64,000 nt of DNA, from NCBI RefSeq assembly GCF_009720775.1, contig NZ_WNKW01000001.1:1240001-1304000 (forward strand). Direction: 5' to 3'. Below the pieces are notes generated by a model. It did no database searches and was not told the origin of the DNA. It saw nothing but the letters and a program-made list of their open reading frames with translations. The stretch is from Pseudoduganella danionis (lineage in GTDB: Bacteria > Pseudomonadota > Gammaproteobacteria > Burkholderiales > Burkholderiaceae_D). The translations under genes and the position numbers were made by a program. This document shows positions 50,452-57,832 of the stretch, piece by piece (position 1 is the stretch's first letter; each line of letters begins with the position of its first letter).

Positions 50452-51756
50452 ATGGCTGATTTGTTCGCACAAGAGCCTGTTGCACCACTGCCAGAAGCAC
50501 TCAGACCACGGACCTTGGAAGAGGTCATTGGGCAGTCACATCTTCTAGGTGAAGGTAAGCCACTGAGGTTAGCTTTCCAGTCAGGTAAGCCCCACTCCAT
50601 GATTTTTTGGGGCCCACCGGGTGTTGGTAAAACCACTCTGGCTAGACTGACTGCCAACTACTTTGATTGTGAGTTCATTGCACTGTCTGCGGTCTTCTCT
50701 GGTGTGAAAGACATCAGGGGCGCAATGGAACAAGCCCAACAGAATCTTGATAGAGGAAAGAAGACGATTCTGTTTGTGGATGAAATTCACAGATTCAATA
50801 AGTCCCAACAAGATGCCCTTCTTCCCTATGCAGAAAGTGGCTTGGTCACTTTCATAGGGGCTACAACTGAGAACCCATCTTTTGAAGTGAACTCTGCCCT
50901 GCTGTCTAGGGCTCAGGTCTATGTCTTGAAGTCTTTGACAGAAGGTGAGTTGAAGTTGTTGTTGAAGAGGGTTCAAGAACAAGTTCTTGGACACTTGAAG
51001 TTTGAAGACCTGGCAGTAGACACCATCATTGGATATGCAGATGGTGATGCCAGAAGATTCTTGAACCTGCTGGAACAATGTTCAACGGCTGCTAGTGCTG
51101 CTGGTGTGGAAGTCATTGATGCAGAGTTCATTGGAAATGCACTCACTCTGAATTCAAGAAGGTTTGATAAGGGTGGTGACAACTTCTACGACCAGATTTC
51201 AGCACTTCATAAATCGGTCAGAGGTTCCAATCCTGATGCTGCTTTGTATTGGCTGACAAGGATGTTGGATGGTGGTGCTGATCCAAGGTATCTATCCAGA
51301 AGAATCATCAGGATGGCATGGGAAGACATTGGACTTGCTGATCCAAGAGCCATGCAGATAGCCAATGATGCAGCTACAACTTTTGAGCGGTTGGGAAGTC
51401 CAGAAGGTGAACTAGCACTTGGACAGGCTGTGATTTATCTAGCTATTGCTGCCAAAAGCAATGCTGGCTACAACGCCTACAACCAAGCAAGAGCTTTCGT
51501 GAAGCAGGACAAGAGTAGAGAAGTTCCTGTTCATCTTCGCAATGCTCCAACAAAGTTGATGAAGGAATTGGGCTATGGGCATGAATACAGATATGCTCAT
51601 GATGAACCGAATGCCTATGCTGCTGGTGAAACATACCTACCTGATGGGATAGAAGAACCAGGTTGGTATCAGCCAGTTCCAAGGGGATTGGAAATCAAGA
51701 TTGCTGAAAAGCTGAACCTACTGAAAAAGTGGGATGAAGAAGCGGGAAAGAAATAA
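50452..51756 (+). CDS. rarA: Replication-associated recombination protein RarA, element-borne full-length copy
   Basis: A complete 434-residue AAA+ ATPase, the same length as the reconstructed host protein and strongly similar to it (18 differences in the first 117 residues by eye). Walker [10 protein letters not shown] is at 54-62, Walker B VDEIH at 109-113, then [16 protein letters not shown] (sensor/arginine-finger region) and the tetramerisation C-terminus. The codons are AT-rich, unlike the host copy, so the DNA is quite different. At the insertion codons it reads AGATTCAATAAG and not the att sequence, which should protect it from the integrase. A GGGGG site precedes the ATG. First gene of a rarA-R-M operon. 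Confidence 0.96.
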   Translation: MADLFAQEPVAPLPEALRPRTLEEVIGQSHLLGEGKPLRLAFQSGKPHSMIFWGPPGVGKTTLARLTANYFDCEFIALSAVFSGVKDIRGAMEQAQQNLDRGKKTILFVDEIHRFNKSQQDALLPYAESGLVTFIGATTENPSFEVNSALLSRAQVYVLKSLTEGELKLLLKRVQEQVLGHLKFEDLAVDTIIGYADGDARRFLNLLEQCSTAASAAGVEVIDAEFIGNALTLNSRRFDKGGDNFYDQISALHKSVRGSNPDAALYWLTRMLDGGADPRYLSRRIIRMAWEDIGLADPRAMQIANDAATTFERLGSPEGELALGQAVIYLAIAAKSNAGYNAYNQARAFVKQDKSREVPVHLRNAPTKLMKELGYGHEYRYAHDEPNAYAAGETYLPDGIEEPGWYQPVPRGLEIKIAEKLNLLKKWDEEAGKK

Positions 51757-51765
51757 GGTGAAAAA

Positions 51766-52407
51766 ATGATTAGACAACCTTTTGATAGAAATAAGCACGT
51801 TTACCACAATGAAGCTTTCGTTGAACTGGTAAAAGATGCTGTTCGTTTCTTTAATGGAACACCAGTTCACGAACTTCCACCACCAGAAAAATTTCTTGGA
51901 ACGGGTGTTTATGCACTTTACTACACTGGTGACAATCCACTTTATACGCGTTATAAAGAGCTAAATCGTCTTTCGTATGATTTCCCTATCTATGTAGGAA
52001 AGGCGGTTCCCGGCGGTTGGCGTCAATCCAGAATTTCAGATTCTGAATCAACTCAATCAAATGAGTTGTATCGTAGATTGAGCGAACACAGCAGGAGTAT
52101 TTCTGCTGGTGATGGATTGAACCTTTCTGATTTCTCTTGCCGATTCGTAATTTTTGAAAGAGAAGGATCGGACATGATTGGTTCAATTGAAGCTGCACTT
52201 ATCAAGCTGAATAGACCTCTCTGGAATTCATGTGTAGATGGATTTGGCAATCATGATCCTGGTAGTGGTAGATATGAGCAAGCCCGTTCAGATTGGGATG
52301 TGATTCACACAGGTAGAGTGTGGGCTGATCGTTTGAATGGGACTCCGAACAGCAAGAATGATGTTGTTGCAAATATTGCAAATCATCTGAAGAACTTGAA
52401 GAAGTAA
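51766..52407 (+). CDS. Type II restriction endonuclease, Eco29kI-like (GIY-YIG family)
   Basis: A 213-residue GIY-YIG nuclease. The residues Tyr49 (GVYALYY), Tyr76 (YVGKA), Arg104 and His108 (RRLSEH), Glu142 (GSIEAAL) and Asn154 (PLWN) fall at the same positions I recall for the catalytic residues of R.Eco29kI, so the family assignment is strong. Eco29kI cuts CCGCGG; the same target is likely but unproven. It begins nine bases after the rarA stop with an AAGGTG site and ends two bases before the methyltransferase start, so R and M are co-expressed with rarA. Confidence 0.9.
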   Translation: MIRQPFDRNKHVYHNEAFVELVKDAVRFFNGTPVHELPPPEKFLGTGVYALYYTGDNPLYTRYKELNRLSYDFPIYVGKAVPGGWRQSRISDSESTQSNELYRRLSEHSRSISAGDGLNLSDFSCRFVIFEREGSDMIGSIEAALIKLNRPLWNSCVDGFGNHDPGSGRYEQARSDWDVIHTGRVWADRLNGTPNSKNDVVANIANHLKNLKK

Positions 52408-52409
52408 TA

Positions 52410-53525
52410 GTGAAATCATTAGAGATTTTTTCTGGCACTGGTGGGTTAGCCAAGGGGCTGGAAATTGCAGGGTTTGAACATGCATCTTTTGTTGAATTCA
52501 ACAAGGATGCATGTGTGTCACTTCGGAATAATTTCAATCCAGAAATTGTTTTTGAAGGTGACATAGCAGAATTTGACTTGAATTCCTTAGATGGAGTTGA
52601 CATCGTCGCTGGTGGTCCTCCTTGCCAACCATTTTCTTTAGGTGGTAAGCACAAGGCACATCAAGACAGCAGAGATATGTTCCCTTATGCAATTCGTTGC
52701 ATTGAACATCTTCAACCCAAAGCATTCTTTTTTGAGAATGTAAAAGGTCTGCTCAGAGCATCATTTGCTGAATATTTTGACTACATCATTCAGAGGCTCA
52801 CTTATCCGCACTGCACAATCAAGGATGAAGAGAACTGGGAAGAGCACCTACACAGACTCAAGAAATTGAATCATAAGAAGTATGAAGGTCTTAGGTATGA
52901 TGTTTCATTCAGGCTCCTGAATGCAGCAAACTATGGTGTGCCACAAAAGCGAGAACGGGTAGTTATCATTGGCATTCGTTCAGACTTAAAGAAGGAATGG
53001 AAATTTCCTGAGCCAACTCATACAGAAGATAGGTTGAATTGGGATAAGTTTGTAACTGGTGAATATTGGGAGCGACACAATATTCCAGTTCAAGAAAATG
53101 CTTCTCTTTCAAGAGTATTAAAAGACAGGTATGGAATTTTTCCACCTGAAGAAGCGCCTTGGCAAACTGTTCGTGATGCATTGTTTGGTGTTCCACATCC
53201 AAACGATAAGCACGACATTCCAGACCATATCTTTAAGGATGGTGCAAGAACCTACCCCGGTCATACAGGCAGTGAAATTGATCAGCCATCAAAAACAATC
53301 AAGGCTGGTGGTCATGGTGTCCCCGGTGGGGAAAACATGATCCGCTTTGAGGATGGTTCAGTAAGATATTTCACCACCTATGAAGCAAAGTTGATTCAGA
53401 CATTCCCAAAGGATTTCATTGTCACTGGTGCATGGGGTGAGGCAATGAGACAGATTGGCAATGCTGTACCTGTCAAGTTGTCTGAGGTAATTGCAAAACA
53501 TCTATTTAAATTATTAAATGGCTAA
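52410..53525 (+). CDS. DNA (cytosine-5) methyltransferase, partner of the Eco29kI-like enzyme
   Basis: A 371-residue m5C methyltransferase with GTG start. It has the SAM-binding motif I (EIFSGTGGLAKGLE), catalytic Cys72 in motif IV (GGPPCQPFS), ENV motif VI at 109-111, motif VIII (YGVPQKRERV) and motif X (RQIGNAVPVKL). It protects the element and host DNA from the upstream endonuclease. The start lies two bases after the endonuclease stop, suggesting coupled translation. No controller (C) protein is next to the pair. Confidence 0.94.
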   Translation: MKSLEIFSGTGGLAKGLEIAGFEHASFVEFNKDACVSLRNNFNPEIVFEGDIAEFDLNSLDGVDIVAGGPPCQPFSLGGKHKAHQDSRDMFPYAIRCIEHLQPKAFFFENVKGLLRASFAEYFDYIIQRLTYPHCTIKDEENWEEHLHRLKKLNHKKYEGLRYDVSFRLLNAANYGVPQKRERVVIIGIRSDLKKEWKFPEPTHTEDRLNWDKFVTGEYWERHNIPVQENASLSRVLKDRYGIFPPEEAPWQTVRDALFGVPHPNDKHDIPDHIFKDGARTYPGHTGSEIDQPSKTIKAGGHGVPGGENMIRFEDGSVRYFTTYEAKLIQTFPKDFIVTGAWGEAMRQIGNAVPVKLSEVIAKHLFKLLNG

Positions 53526-53551
53526 AAAAAGCACCTTCGGGTGCTTTTTTT
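53524..53551. terminator. Rho-independent terminator after the methyltransferase
   Basis: GCACC-TTCG-GGTGC hairpin flanked by seven A and seven T residues, bidirectional; it also serves the convergent HR-DGPA gene. Confidence 0.92.
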
Positions 53552-53882
53552 ATGATTTCCAATTTCGTTTCCAATCCTCGAATGTCTCTTCTGTTAGTTT
53601 CTTACCGTAATACCACCATTCTTTATAGCCGTTACCCCATTCAACAGCAGGACCATCTTCATGATGGAAAAAACCATTTATAGACCATTTGTTAATGGTA
53701 CACCTCTGTTCTGTTTCTACAAGTTCAATAGCTGGTCCATCAGTGCGATGTAAGCAGCCATTCAAACACCAATGCCTGTTGCCATTTCTCCATTCAATGG
53801 CAGGGCCATCTTCACGATGAATTTTTCCATTTTTATAATAAGTAGTGGTTTCTGAGTTGATAATTATTCCATTCTTTTTCAT
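53550..53882 (-). CDS. HR-DGPA tandem-repeat protein (MORN-like)
   Basis: A 110-residue protein made of about four repeats of some 22-25 residues with the pattern W/Y-x-N-G-x-x-HR-x-DGPA-x-E (KIHREDGPAIEWRNGNRHW, CLHRTDGPAIELV, FFHHEDGPAVEWGNGYKEWW). These MORN-like units occur in proteins of phages and mobile elements; their function is unknown. It ends in a charged EDWKRNWKS tail. A relative lies at 58820-59200. Confidence 0.7.
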   Translation of the reverse strand: MKKNGIIINSETTTYYKNGKIHREDGPAIEWRNGNRHWCLNGCLHRTDGPAIELVETEQRCTINKWSINGFFHHEDGPAVEWGNGYKEWWYYGKKLTEETFEDWKRNWKS

Positions 53883-53912
53883 TTTTTCCTCTTATTGTAT
53901 TTTGTCTTTCAT

Positions 53913-53931
53913 ATTGCTAGATGATATTTAT
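53913..53931 (-). repeat. 19-bp motif, copy 1 (minus)
   Basis: On the minus strand ATAAATATCATCTAGCAAT; further copies at 57091-57109 and 57780-57798. It lies upstream of the HR-DGPA gene. Confidence 0.7.
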
Positions 53932-53960
53932 CTTTTAGCAAAAATAGTTAAGGAGTCAAC

Positions 53961-55385
53961 TCACTTCTTGAATTTTTTATGATTCAAGGCTTCTTGCTGA
54001 TTAAATGAATCCCTGAGTTTCTTCACTTGCTCTGCCATTGAAGCACTGCTTAATTTGGCTCTCACTCCTGCGGCTTTTGCTTCAAGTTCAGCAAGCTTTT
54101 TCGGATCTCTTGTGTTGGCTATTTCAGTGGTAAGTCTGTTGAGTTCAGCACTCAAACTGCCAACACTTCCACCAGAATTTGAACCACCTGAAATGATTGG
54201 TGCTGCTCCTGGTGAATCATCAGCCTGATTGTTGGACGGTGATTTATCGTTAGATGTTGATGCAGGTTCAACATCACTTCTTGGTGCTGTGGCTTCGACT
54301 GGTTTCTCTACTGGCTTAACTGGTTCAGCTTTGATTGGTTGTGATTTTGGCTCTTCTACTTTCACAGAAGCAGGCGCAGTGCCACCACCAGAGCCACCAA
54401 TAGAACCACCCCCATCATTAACAGGCTTCTTGTCTTTTGGTCCATAAATGCGGTTCTTGTTTCGTCTGCCAACTGGTTTTGAAATCAAGGATTGATTGAA
54501 GTCTTTTCTTGACTTGATGAGTCTTGCAAGCTTCATTTTTACTGCTGAAAACTCTTTATCAGATAGCTTGTTTTGTGATCCACTTTTTGCTGATTGATAA
54601 GCTTTGGCTATCTTCTTGAAGTCTGCACCGTGCTCATAGGCAGGACCTTTTAATCTAAAAGCCTTCTCACTTCCATATGGTTTGATGGAAATAAACTTGT
54701 CATTGATACGGGTGATTTCTCCAAAATTTTCTAGGAAATCACATAGCTCTTGTCTGCTGTTGATCTTTCCATTGATGATTTGATGAGCAACACAATCAGA
54801 TACTTCATCTTTTGTTGGCTTAACCTTACGAAAACCATCAGCCACTTTGGATGTGGATTTCTCAAGAAGCTTGGTTTCAAATTTTGAATTTGAAGCCTTG
54901 GTTGGGTCTGCTACTACCTGGTTATAACCAAGACTTTGATTGATGACTGCATCAAAAGCATCTTTGAATTCATAGGTGGTTTGACCTGGTGGAAATGGGT
55001 TTAGCTGTCTGCCGGTAGTTAATTCAGCAAGAGGGATAACATAATTTAGCTCGATTTTTCCTTTGTCAGTATGGACGTTCCAGTAATCAACAAAGTGTTC
55101 ACCATACTCCAATCCAGCCATAAAAGTTTTTCTGAACTGATCAACGATAACTTTAAGTTGTTCGTCAGTTGGTTGTTCTGCTTCACGGAATACCAAAGTA
55201 CCACTTACATATTTATGCTTTCTGTCGATGGAATTTCCAACAAAAATGCACTGCTCTGCATCACCTGCAAAGTCACGTGGCTTATTTTTTCTTAGAGTTC
55301 CTTCATGGTCAAAGTCTGATTTTAGATAGTTGATTGCATCTTCAATCGGGCCAGTGCCACAGTTCGGCATAACGGCATTTATCAT
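53961..55385 (-). CDS. Mobilization relaxase, HEN (ColE1 MbeA-like) type
   Basis: A 474-residue relaxase. The N-terminal domain contains HTDKGKIELN with His105, Glu112 and Asn114, the same H-(7)-E-(2)-N spacing as the HEN catalytic triad of ColE1 MbeA. Motif I-like residues sit at the start (VMPNCGTGPIEDAINYL). It would nick at oriT and lead the strand into a recipient through a helper conjugation system. The C-terminal third is low-complexity (Pro/Glu/Ser, then Gly/Ser) with a final coiled coil (about 420-470). It starts two bases after the mobC stop. Confidence 0.85.
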   Translation of the reverse strand: MINAVMPNCGTGPIEDAINYLKSDFDHEGTLRKNKPRDFAGDAEQCIFVGNSIDRKHKYVSGTLVFREAEQPTDEQLKVIVDQFRKTFMAGLEYGEHFVDYWNVHTDKGKIELNYVIPLAELTTGRQLNPFPPGQTTYEFKDAFDAVINQSLGYNQVVADPTKASNSKFETKLLEKSTSKVADGFRKVKPTKDEVSDCVAHQIINGKINSRQELCDFLENFGEITRINDKFISIKPYGSEKAFRLKGPAYEHGADFKKIAKAYQSAKSGSQNKLSDKEFSAVKMKLARLIKSRKDFNQSLISKPVGRRNKNRIYGPKDKKPVNDGGGSIGGSGGGTAPASVKVEEPKSQPIKAEPVKPVEKPVEATAPRSDVEPASTSNDKSPSNNQADDSPGAAPIISGGSNSGGSVGSLSAELNRLTTEIANTRDPKKLAELEAKAAGVRAKLSSASMAEQVKKLRDSFNQQEALNHKKFKK

Positions 55386-55387
55386 TT

Positions 55388-55813
55388 TTACTTCTTACTT
55401 TTACCCATCACTTCCTGTCTAATTTTTTCGTGTTCATCAAGTGCAGACTTCAAACTTTTAAGTAATTCAGTTGCTTCTTGTCTTAAAAATTCCGGCTTAC
55501 TGTTCAACTGTTTGGCGATCTGATTCATGTTATTGCCAAGCTTGTTGAGTTGAGAAAGTAGGTTCTTGTTGATATTTCTTTCTTCATCTTTTAGATCCCA
55601 ATAGAGATCAATCTTGTGCTCTTGACCTCCAAATAATTTGTATCTAGCAAACTTCGCCATTGAGTTAAAGTCTGTTTTTCTCCACGCATCTTTGAAACTT
55701 TTTAGCTCAAATGGTGATAGGTTGATCTCAATAACTTTTGTTCTTTTTAGTTGTTCACCATCATCAGAACCGGCTTGACCGGGATGTTTTTTTATTTGGT
55801 TTTCATCGTTCAT
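55388..55813 (-). CDS. mobC: MobC-like mobilization accessory protein
   Basis: A 141-residue protein ending in a helical region with LLSQLNKLGNNMNQIAKQLN, the hallmark of MobC/MbeC accessory proteins. They bind near oriT through a ribbon-helix-helix (here about 25-60) and help the relaxase melt DNA. It is the first gene of a mobC-relaxase operon, with the candidate oriT directly upstream. Confidence 0.85.
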   Translation of the reverse strand: MNDENQIKKHPGQAGSDDGEQLKRTKVIEINLSPFELKSFKDAWRKTDFNSMAKFARYKLFGGQEHKIDLYWDLKDEERNINKNLLSQLNKLGNNMNQIAKQLNSKPEFLRQEATELLKSLKSALDEHEKIRQEVMGKSKK

Positions 55814-55849
55814 ATGCTCTCCTTTTTATTATTGTTGTAAGCATTTTTT

Positions 55850-55960
55850 CTAGGGGCTTGGGGGAACCCCAACAAGAGGATAAACCCATAAAACAGGAAA
55901 ACCCCCGGTTCTCCTGGTATGGTTTATTAGTCTTGCTTTAAAAATTCTTAAAAAATAACT
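55850..55960. other. Candidate origin of transfer (oriT)
   Basis: This non-coding strip upstream of mobC has the inverted repeat TTGGGGG-AA-CCCCAA at 55858-55872, then an AT-rich zone and GGAAAACCCCCGG at about 55897-55909. Position directly before mobC and the hairpin fit ColE1-type oriT. The nick site cannot be fixed by eye. Confidence 0.45.
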
Positions 55961-56037
55961 CAAAAATTTTTACCCACATTTTTATTCTACGAAATTAAAA
56001 AACTTTGTCGAATTTTTTCATAAAGTCGATATCAAAG

Positions 56038-56065
56038 TTGACTTAATTTTTTAGCTTGGTATTAA
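56038..56065 (+). promoter_or_regulatory. Promoter of the small RHH-type gene
   Basis: TTGACT and TATTAA separated by 16 bases, 36 bases before the ATG. An inverted repeat, AACTTTG at 56001-56007 and CAAAGTT at 56033-56039, overlaps the -35 box and may be an operator. Confidence 0.6.
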
Positions 56066-56100
56066 TCTACATATAAAAAGAAAAAATAAGAGGCAATGAA

Positions 56101-56352
56101 ATGGCGAAAACAGGAAGACCAAAAAAATATAATGATCTTGTTCAATTTAATCTCTACATTGAACGAAGTGACCTTGAAATTTTAAAAGAAGCTGTTAAAA
56201 GATTGAATGAAAATCACAACACTGGTGATTACACTTTGGCAAGCTACTCCCGAAAAATTTTCTCAACTGCCGCAAGGGGAATTAAAGAGAAAATGAAAAT
56301 TCAGGATCAAAATAAACTGCAAAGTACAACAAATAGTGAGGTAAAAAAATAA
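56101..56352 (+). CDS. Small probable ribbon-helix-helix DNA-binding protein
   Basis: An 83-residue basic protein. After an AT-hook-like GRPKKY it has a short strand (VQFNLYI) followed by two helices (RSDLEILKEAVKRLNE and LASYSRKIFSTAARGIKEK), the layout of MetJ/Arc-type ribbon-helix-helix proteins. Such proteins on mobile elements often control copy number, transfer or partition. It lies opposite the mob operon and six bases before a coiled-coil gene. The exact role is unknown. Confidence 0.55.
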   Translation: MAKTGRPKKYNDLVQFNLYIERSDLEILKEAVKRLNENHNTGDYTLASYSRKIFSTAARGIKEKMKIQDQNKLQSTTNSEVKK

Positions 56353-56357
56353 AGGAA

Positions 56358-56684
56358 ATGAGTATGAAGAATTATAAAAATGATCCAGTTGGAAGATACT
56401 TGTCTGATGAGTGTATCGAATATATTGAGAAGTTGAATGAAGAAAAATTTAATGGAAAACAATTCGGAAGAGTTTTTTCAGCAATCATTTATGATCATGA
56501 TTCTCTAAATAAACGAATAGAATCAATGGGCGCAGAAATGAAAAAAATGAGAGCGGAAATTTCTGGGTTAAAGAAAGAAATAAAATTAAAAAATGATAAG
56601 AAAAATCAGAATAATCATGGAAGTCTTGAAGATTTGGATTCGATACTTAGATTAGATGATGAGGAAAACCCGTTCAAAATTTAA
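56358..56684 (+). CDS. Coiled-coil protein of unknown function
   Basis: A 108-residue protein with a helical N-terminus (YLSDECIEYIEKLNEEKFNG) and a coiled coil at about 45-80 (LNKRIESMGAEMKKMRAEIS), followed by a Lys/Asn-rich and acidic tail. It is in an operon with the upstream small gene. The pairing of a small DNA-binding protein and a coiled-coil partner recalls plasmid maintenance or regulation pairs, but I do not recognise the family. Confidence 0.5.
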   Translation: MSMKNYKNDPVGRYLSDECIEYIEKLNEEKFNGKQFGRVFSAIIYDHDSLNKRIESMGAEMKKMRAEISGLKKEIKLKNDKKNQNNHGSLEDLDSILRLDDEENPFKI

Positions 56685-56711
56685 AAATTGATCTACTAAA
56701 AATGCAAGTCA

Positions 56712-56868
56712 CCCGGCTGATGCCGCCCCTCAAAGGGGCTCATGTATAGAGAACCAGACGAGCTGGTTTCACTACGTGGCTTAGTTGTGGGGATGAGGTT
56801 TTTCATCGACCTGCTTTGTTTGTGGTTCAGATCCTGGACCATAAACAAAGTAGGTGCTCCCAGCCGGG
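56712..56868 (+). ncRNA. Candidate structured RNA
   Basis: A 157-nt segment closed by the complementary arms CCCGGCT (56712-56718) and AGCCGGG (56862-56868). Inside are hairpins GCCCC/GGGGC (56725-56739), AACCAG/CTGGTT (56752-56768), GATGA/TCATC (56792-56807), and a long stem CCTGCTTTGTTT / AAACAAAGTAGG (56810-56854) continued by TGGTTC/GGACCA. The multibranch design points to a folded RNA or the 5' leader of the downstream 60-residue gene. I do not recognise a known class. The strand is inferred from the neighbouring genes. Confidence 0.6.
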
Positions 56869-56908
56869 AACGTTTGCGTTATGCTCACACTATCACAAGG
56901 AGAAAACG

Positions 56909-57091
56909 ATGAATTCAGGAATCAGAATCAAGGCACTCAATGGAAACACCTTCACTGAAACAGTGATTAAAGATGGGATAACGTTCATCAATGTTTATGA
57001 TGCTGATGGTGAACTTCTGGATGTGATGGAGGAAATTGCTTCATACATTCCATCAAGAGATAGTGAAGACAAGAACAAGATTGCCAAGTGA
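56909..57091 (+). CDS. Small protein of unknown function
   Basis: A 60-residue acidic protein starting at ATG 56909 behind a good AAGGAG site. It has a beta-rich core (IRIKALNGNTFTETVIKDGIT, then FINVYDADGELLDVMEEIA). It lies directly downstream of the candidate structured RNA and upstream of a terminator, so the RNA may be its leader. No family recognised. Confidence 0.6.
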   Translation: MNSGIRIKALNGNTFTETVIKDGITFINVYDADGELLDVMEEIASYIPSRDSEDKNKIAK

Positions 57092-57109
57092 TAAATATCA
57101 TCTGGCAAT
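57091..57109 (+). repeat. 19-bp motif, copy 2
   Basis: ATAAATATCATCTGGCAAT, one base different from the copies at 53913 and 57780. It begins at the stop codon of the 60-residue gene, just before its terminator. Confidence 0.7.
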
Positions 57110-57136
57110 AAAAAAGCACCCATTGGGTGCTTTTTT
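57109..57136. terminator. Rho-independent terminator of the small gene
   Basis: GCACCC-ATT-GGGTGC stem flanked by A and T runs. The remaining gap to 57295 shows only a small hairpin GACACC/GGTGTC at 57266-57284. Confidence 0.9.
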
Positions 57137-57295
57137 ATCTGCTATTGATTCAATTTTTTGGTTTGCTAAAATTAATCATAGCTGGTTGTTTTTAGCGATG
57201 AACTAAACTGCATTTTTAATTGACGAGAGCACCAATTTCACAACCAAGCTGCTCTAAAAAGCTTCGACACCACTGTTAGGTGTCTATTTGGCTTT

Positions 57296-57688
57296 TCATC
57301 GTAGGTGATCGGGTAGTTTTCTAGTTCTACTCTTGTTCCAGGCTACTTTGCAAACTTGCTCAATAATTTGCATGATACTTTCACGATCATAAACAGAAAC
57401 ATTTTCAAGAGCCAAAGCAATTCTTTTTGTCTGTTCTTCAACTCTGAGACTAGTATCAATCACAAGCTGATCCAATCCACATTCAAAAATATCAGCTAGT
57501 TGAGCCAAACGCGTGATGGATAACTCTGCTGTTCCTTGTTCATATCTGGCATAAGAAGCAGTATTTAATTTTAGTTTTTCTGCTACTTCTTCTTGTGTGT
57601 AACCTGATGCTTCTCTCCTACGTTTGATGCAAGCACCAACCATTTTTTTAATTTTTTCATCCTGAATTTTCTTCAACTCATCATTCAT
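57296..57688 (-). CDS. XRE-family transcriptional regulator
   Basis: A 130-residue regulator with a helix-turn-helix of the Cro/CI-XRE type at about 20-75 (RRREASGYTQEEVAEKLKLN, then YARYEQGTAELSITRLAQLA), followed by a helical C-terminal part (about 85-125) probably for dimerisation. A CAGGAG site precedes the ATG, and a perfect palindrome lies 28-39 bases upstream, so it probably regulates itself. On this element it may control excision, transfer or the restriction genes. Confidence 0.85.
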   Translation of the reverse strand: MNDELKKIQDEKIKKMVGACIKRRREASGYTQEEVAEKLKLNTASYARYEQGTAELSITRLAQLADIFECGLDQLVIDTSLRVEEQTKRIALALENVSVYDRESIMQIIEQVCKVAWNKSRTRKLPDHLR

Positions 57689-57715
57689 GTAGCTCTCCTG
57701 ATCTGGGTGTTGCTA

Positions 57716-57727
57716 TCAGTATACTGA
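57716..57727. promoter_or_regulatory. Palindromic operator upstream of the XRE regulator
   Basis: TCAGTATACTGA is a perfect 12-bp palindrome between the regulator start and its likely promoter, the size and place expected for a Cro/CI-like operator. Confidence 0.6.
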
Positions 57728-57779
57728 CAAGAGCCGATGCGATCCAGTTGTAGCAAGTGGTGTTGAAGACTGGCATCCA

Positions 57780-57798
57780 ATAAATATCATCTAGCAAT
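57780..57798 (+). repeat. 19-bp motif, copy 3
   Basis: ATAAATATCATCTAGCAAT, identical to the minus-strand copy at 53913-53931. It lies just before the terminator at 57807. Confidence 0.7.
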
Positions 57799-57806
57799 CG
57801 GAAATG

Positions 57807-57832
57807 AAAAAGCACCCGAAGGTGCTTTTTTT
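57807..57832. terminator. Rho-independent terminator of the two-gene unknown operon
   Basis: GCACC-CGAA-GGTGC stem flanked by A and T runs; it works for the leftward genes that end at 57831. Confidence 0.88.

Larger units (their letters stand above)
50016..50459 (+). pseudogene. rarA: Host rarA, 5' fragment interrupted by the mobile element
   Basis: The first 117 codons (50016-50366) encode the start of RarA/MgsA, the clamp-loader-like AAA+ ATPase acting at stalled forks. They include Walker [10 protein letters not shown] and Walker B VDEIH and stop matching at RFNK. The reading frame continues 30 codons into the element and ends at TGA 50457-50459, so a 147-residue truncated product could be made. 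The missing part lies at 62663-63628. The last bases of this frame overlap the ATG of the element's rarA (50452). Confidence 0.95.

Noticed and set aside
53961..55385. Reading the relaxase as a replication initiator
   Set aside because: The H-E-N spacing and adjacent MobC fit a mobilization relaxase; no replication-initiator motif is seen.
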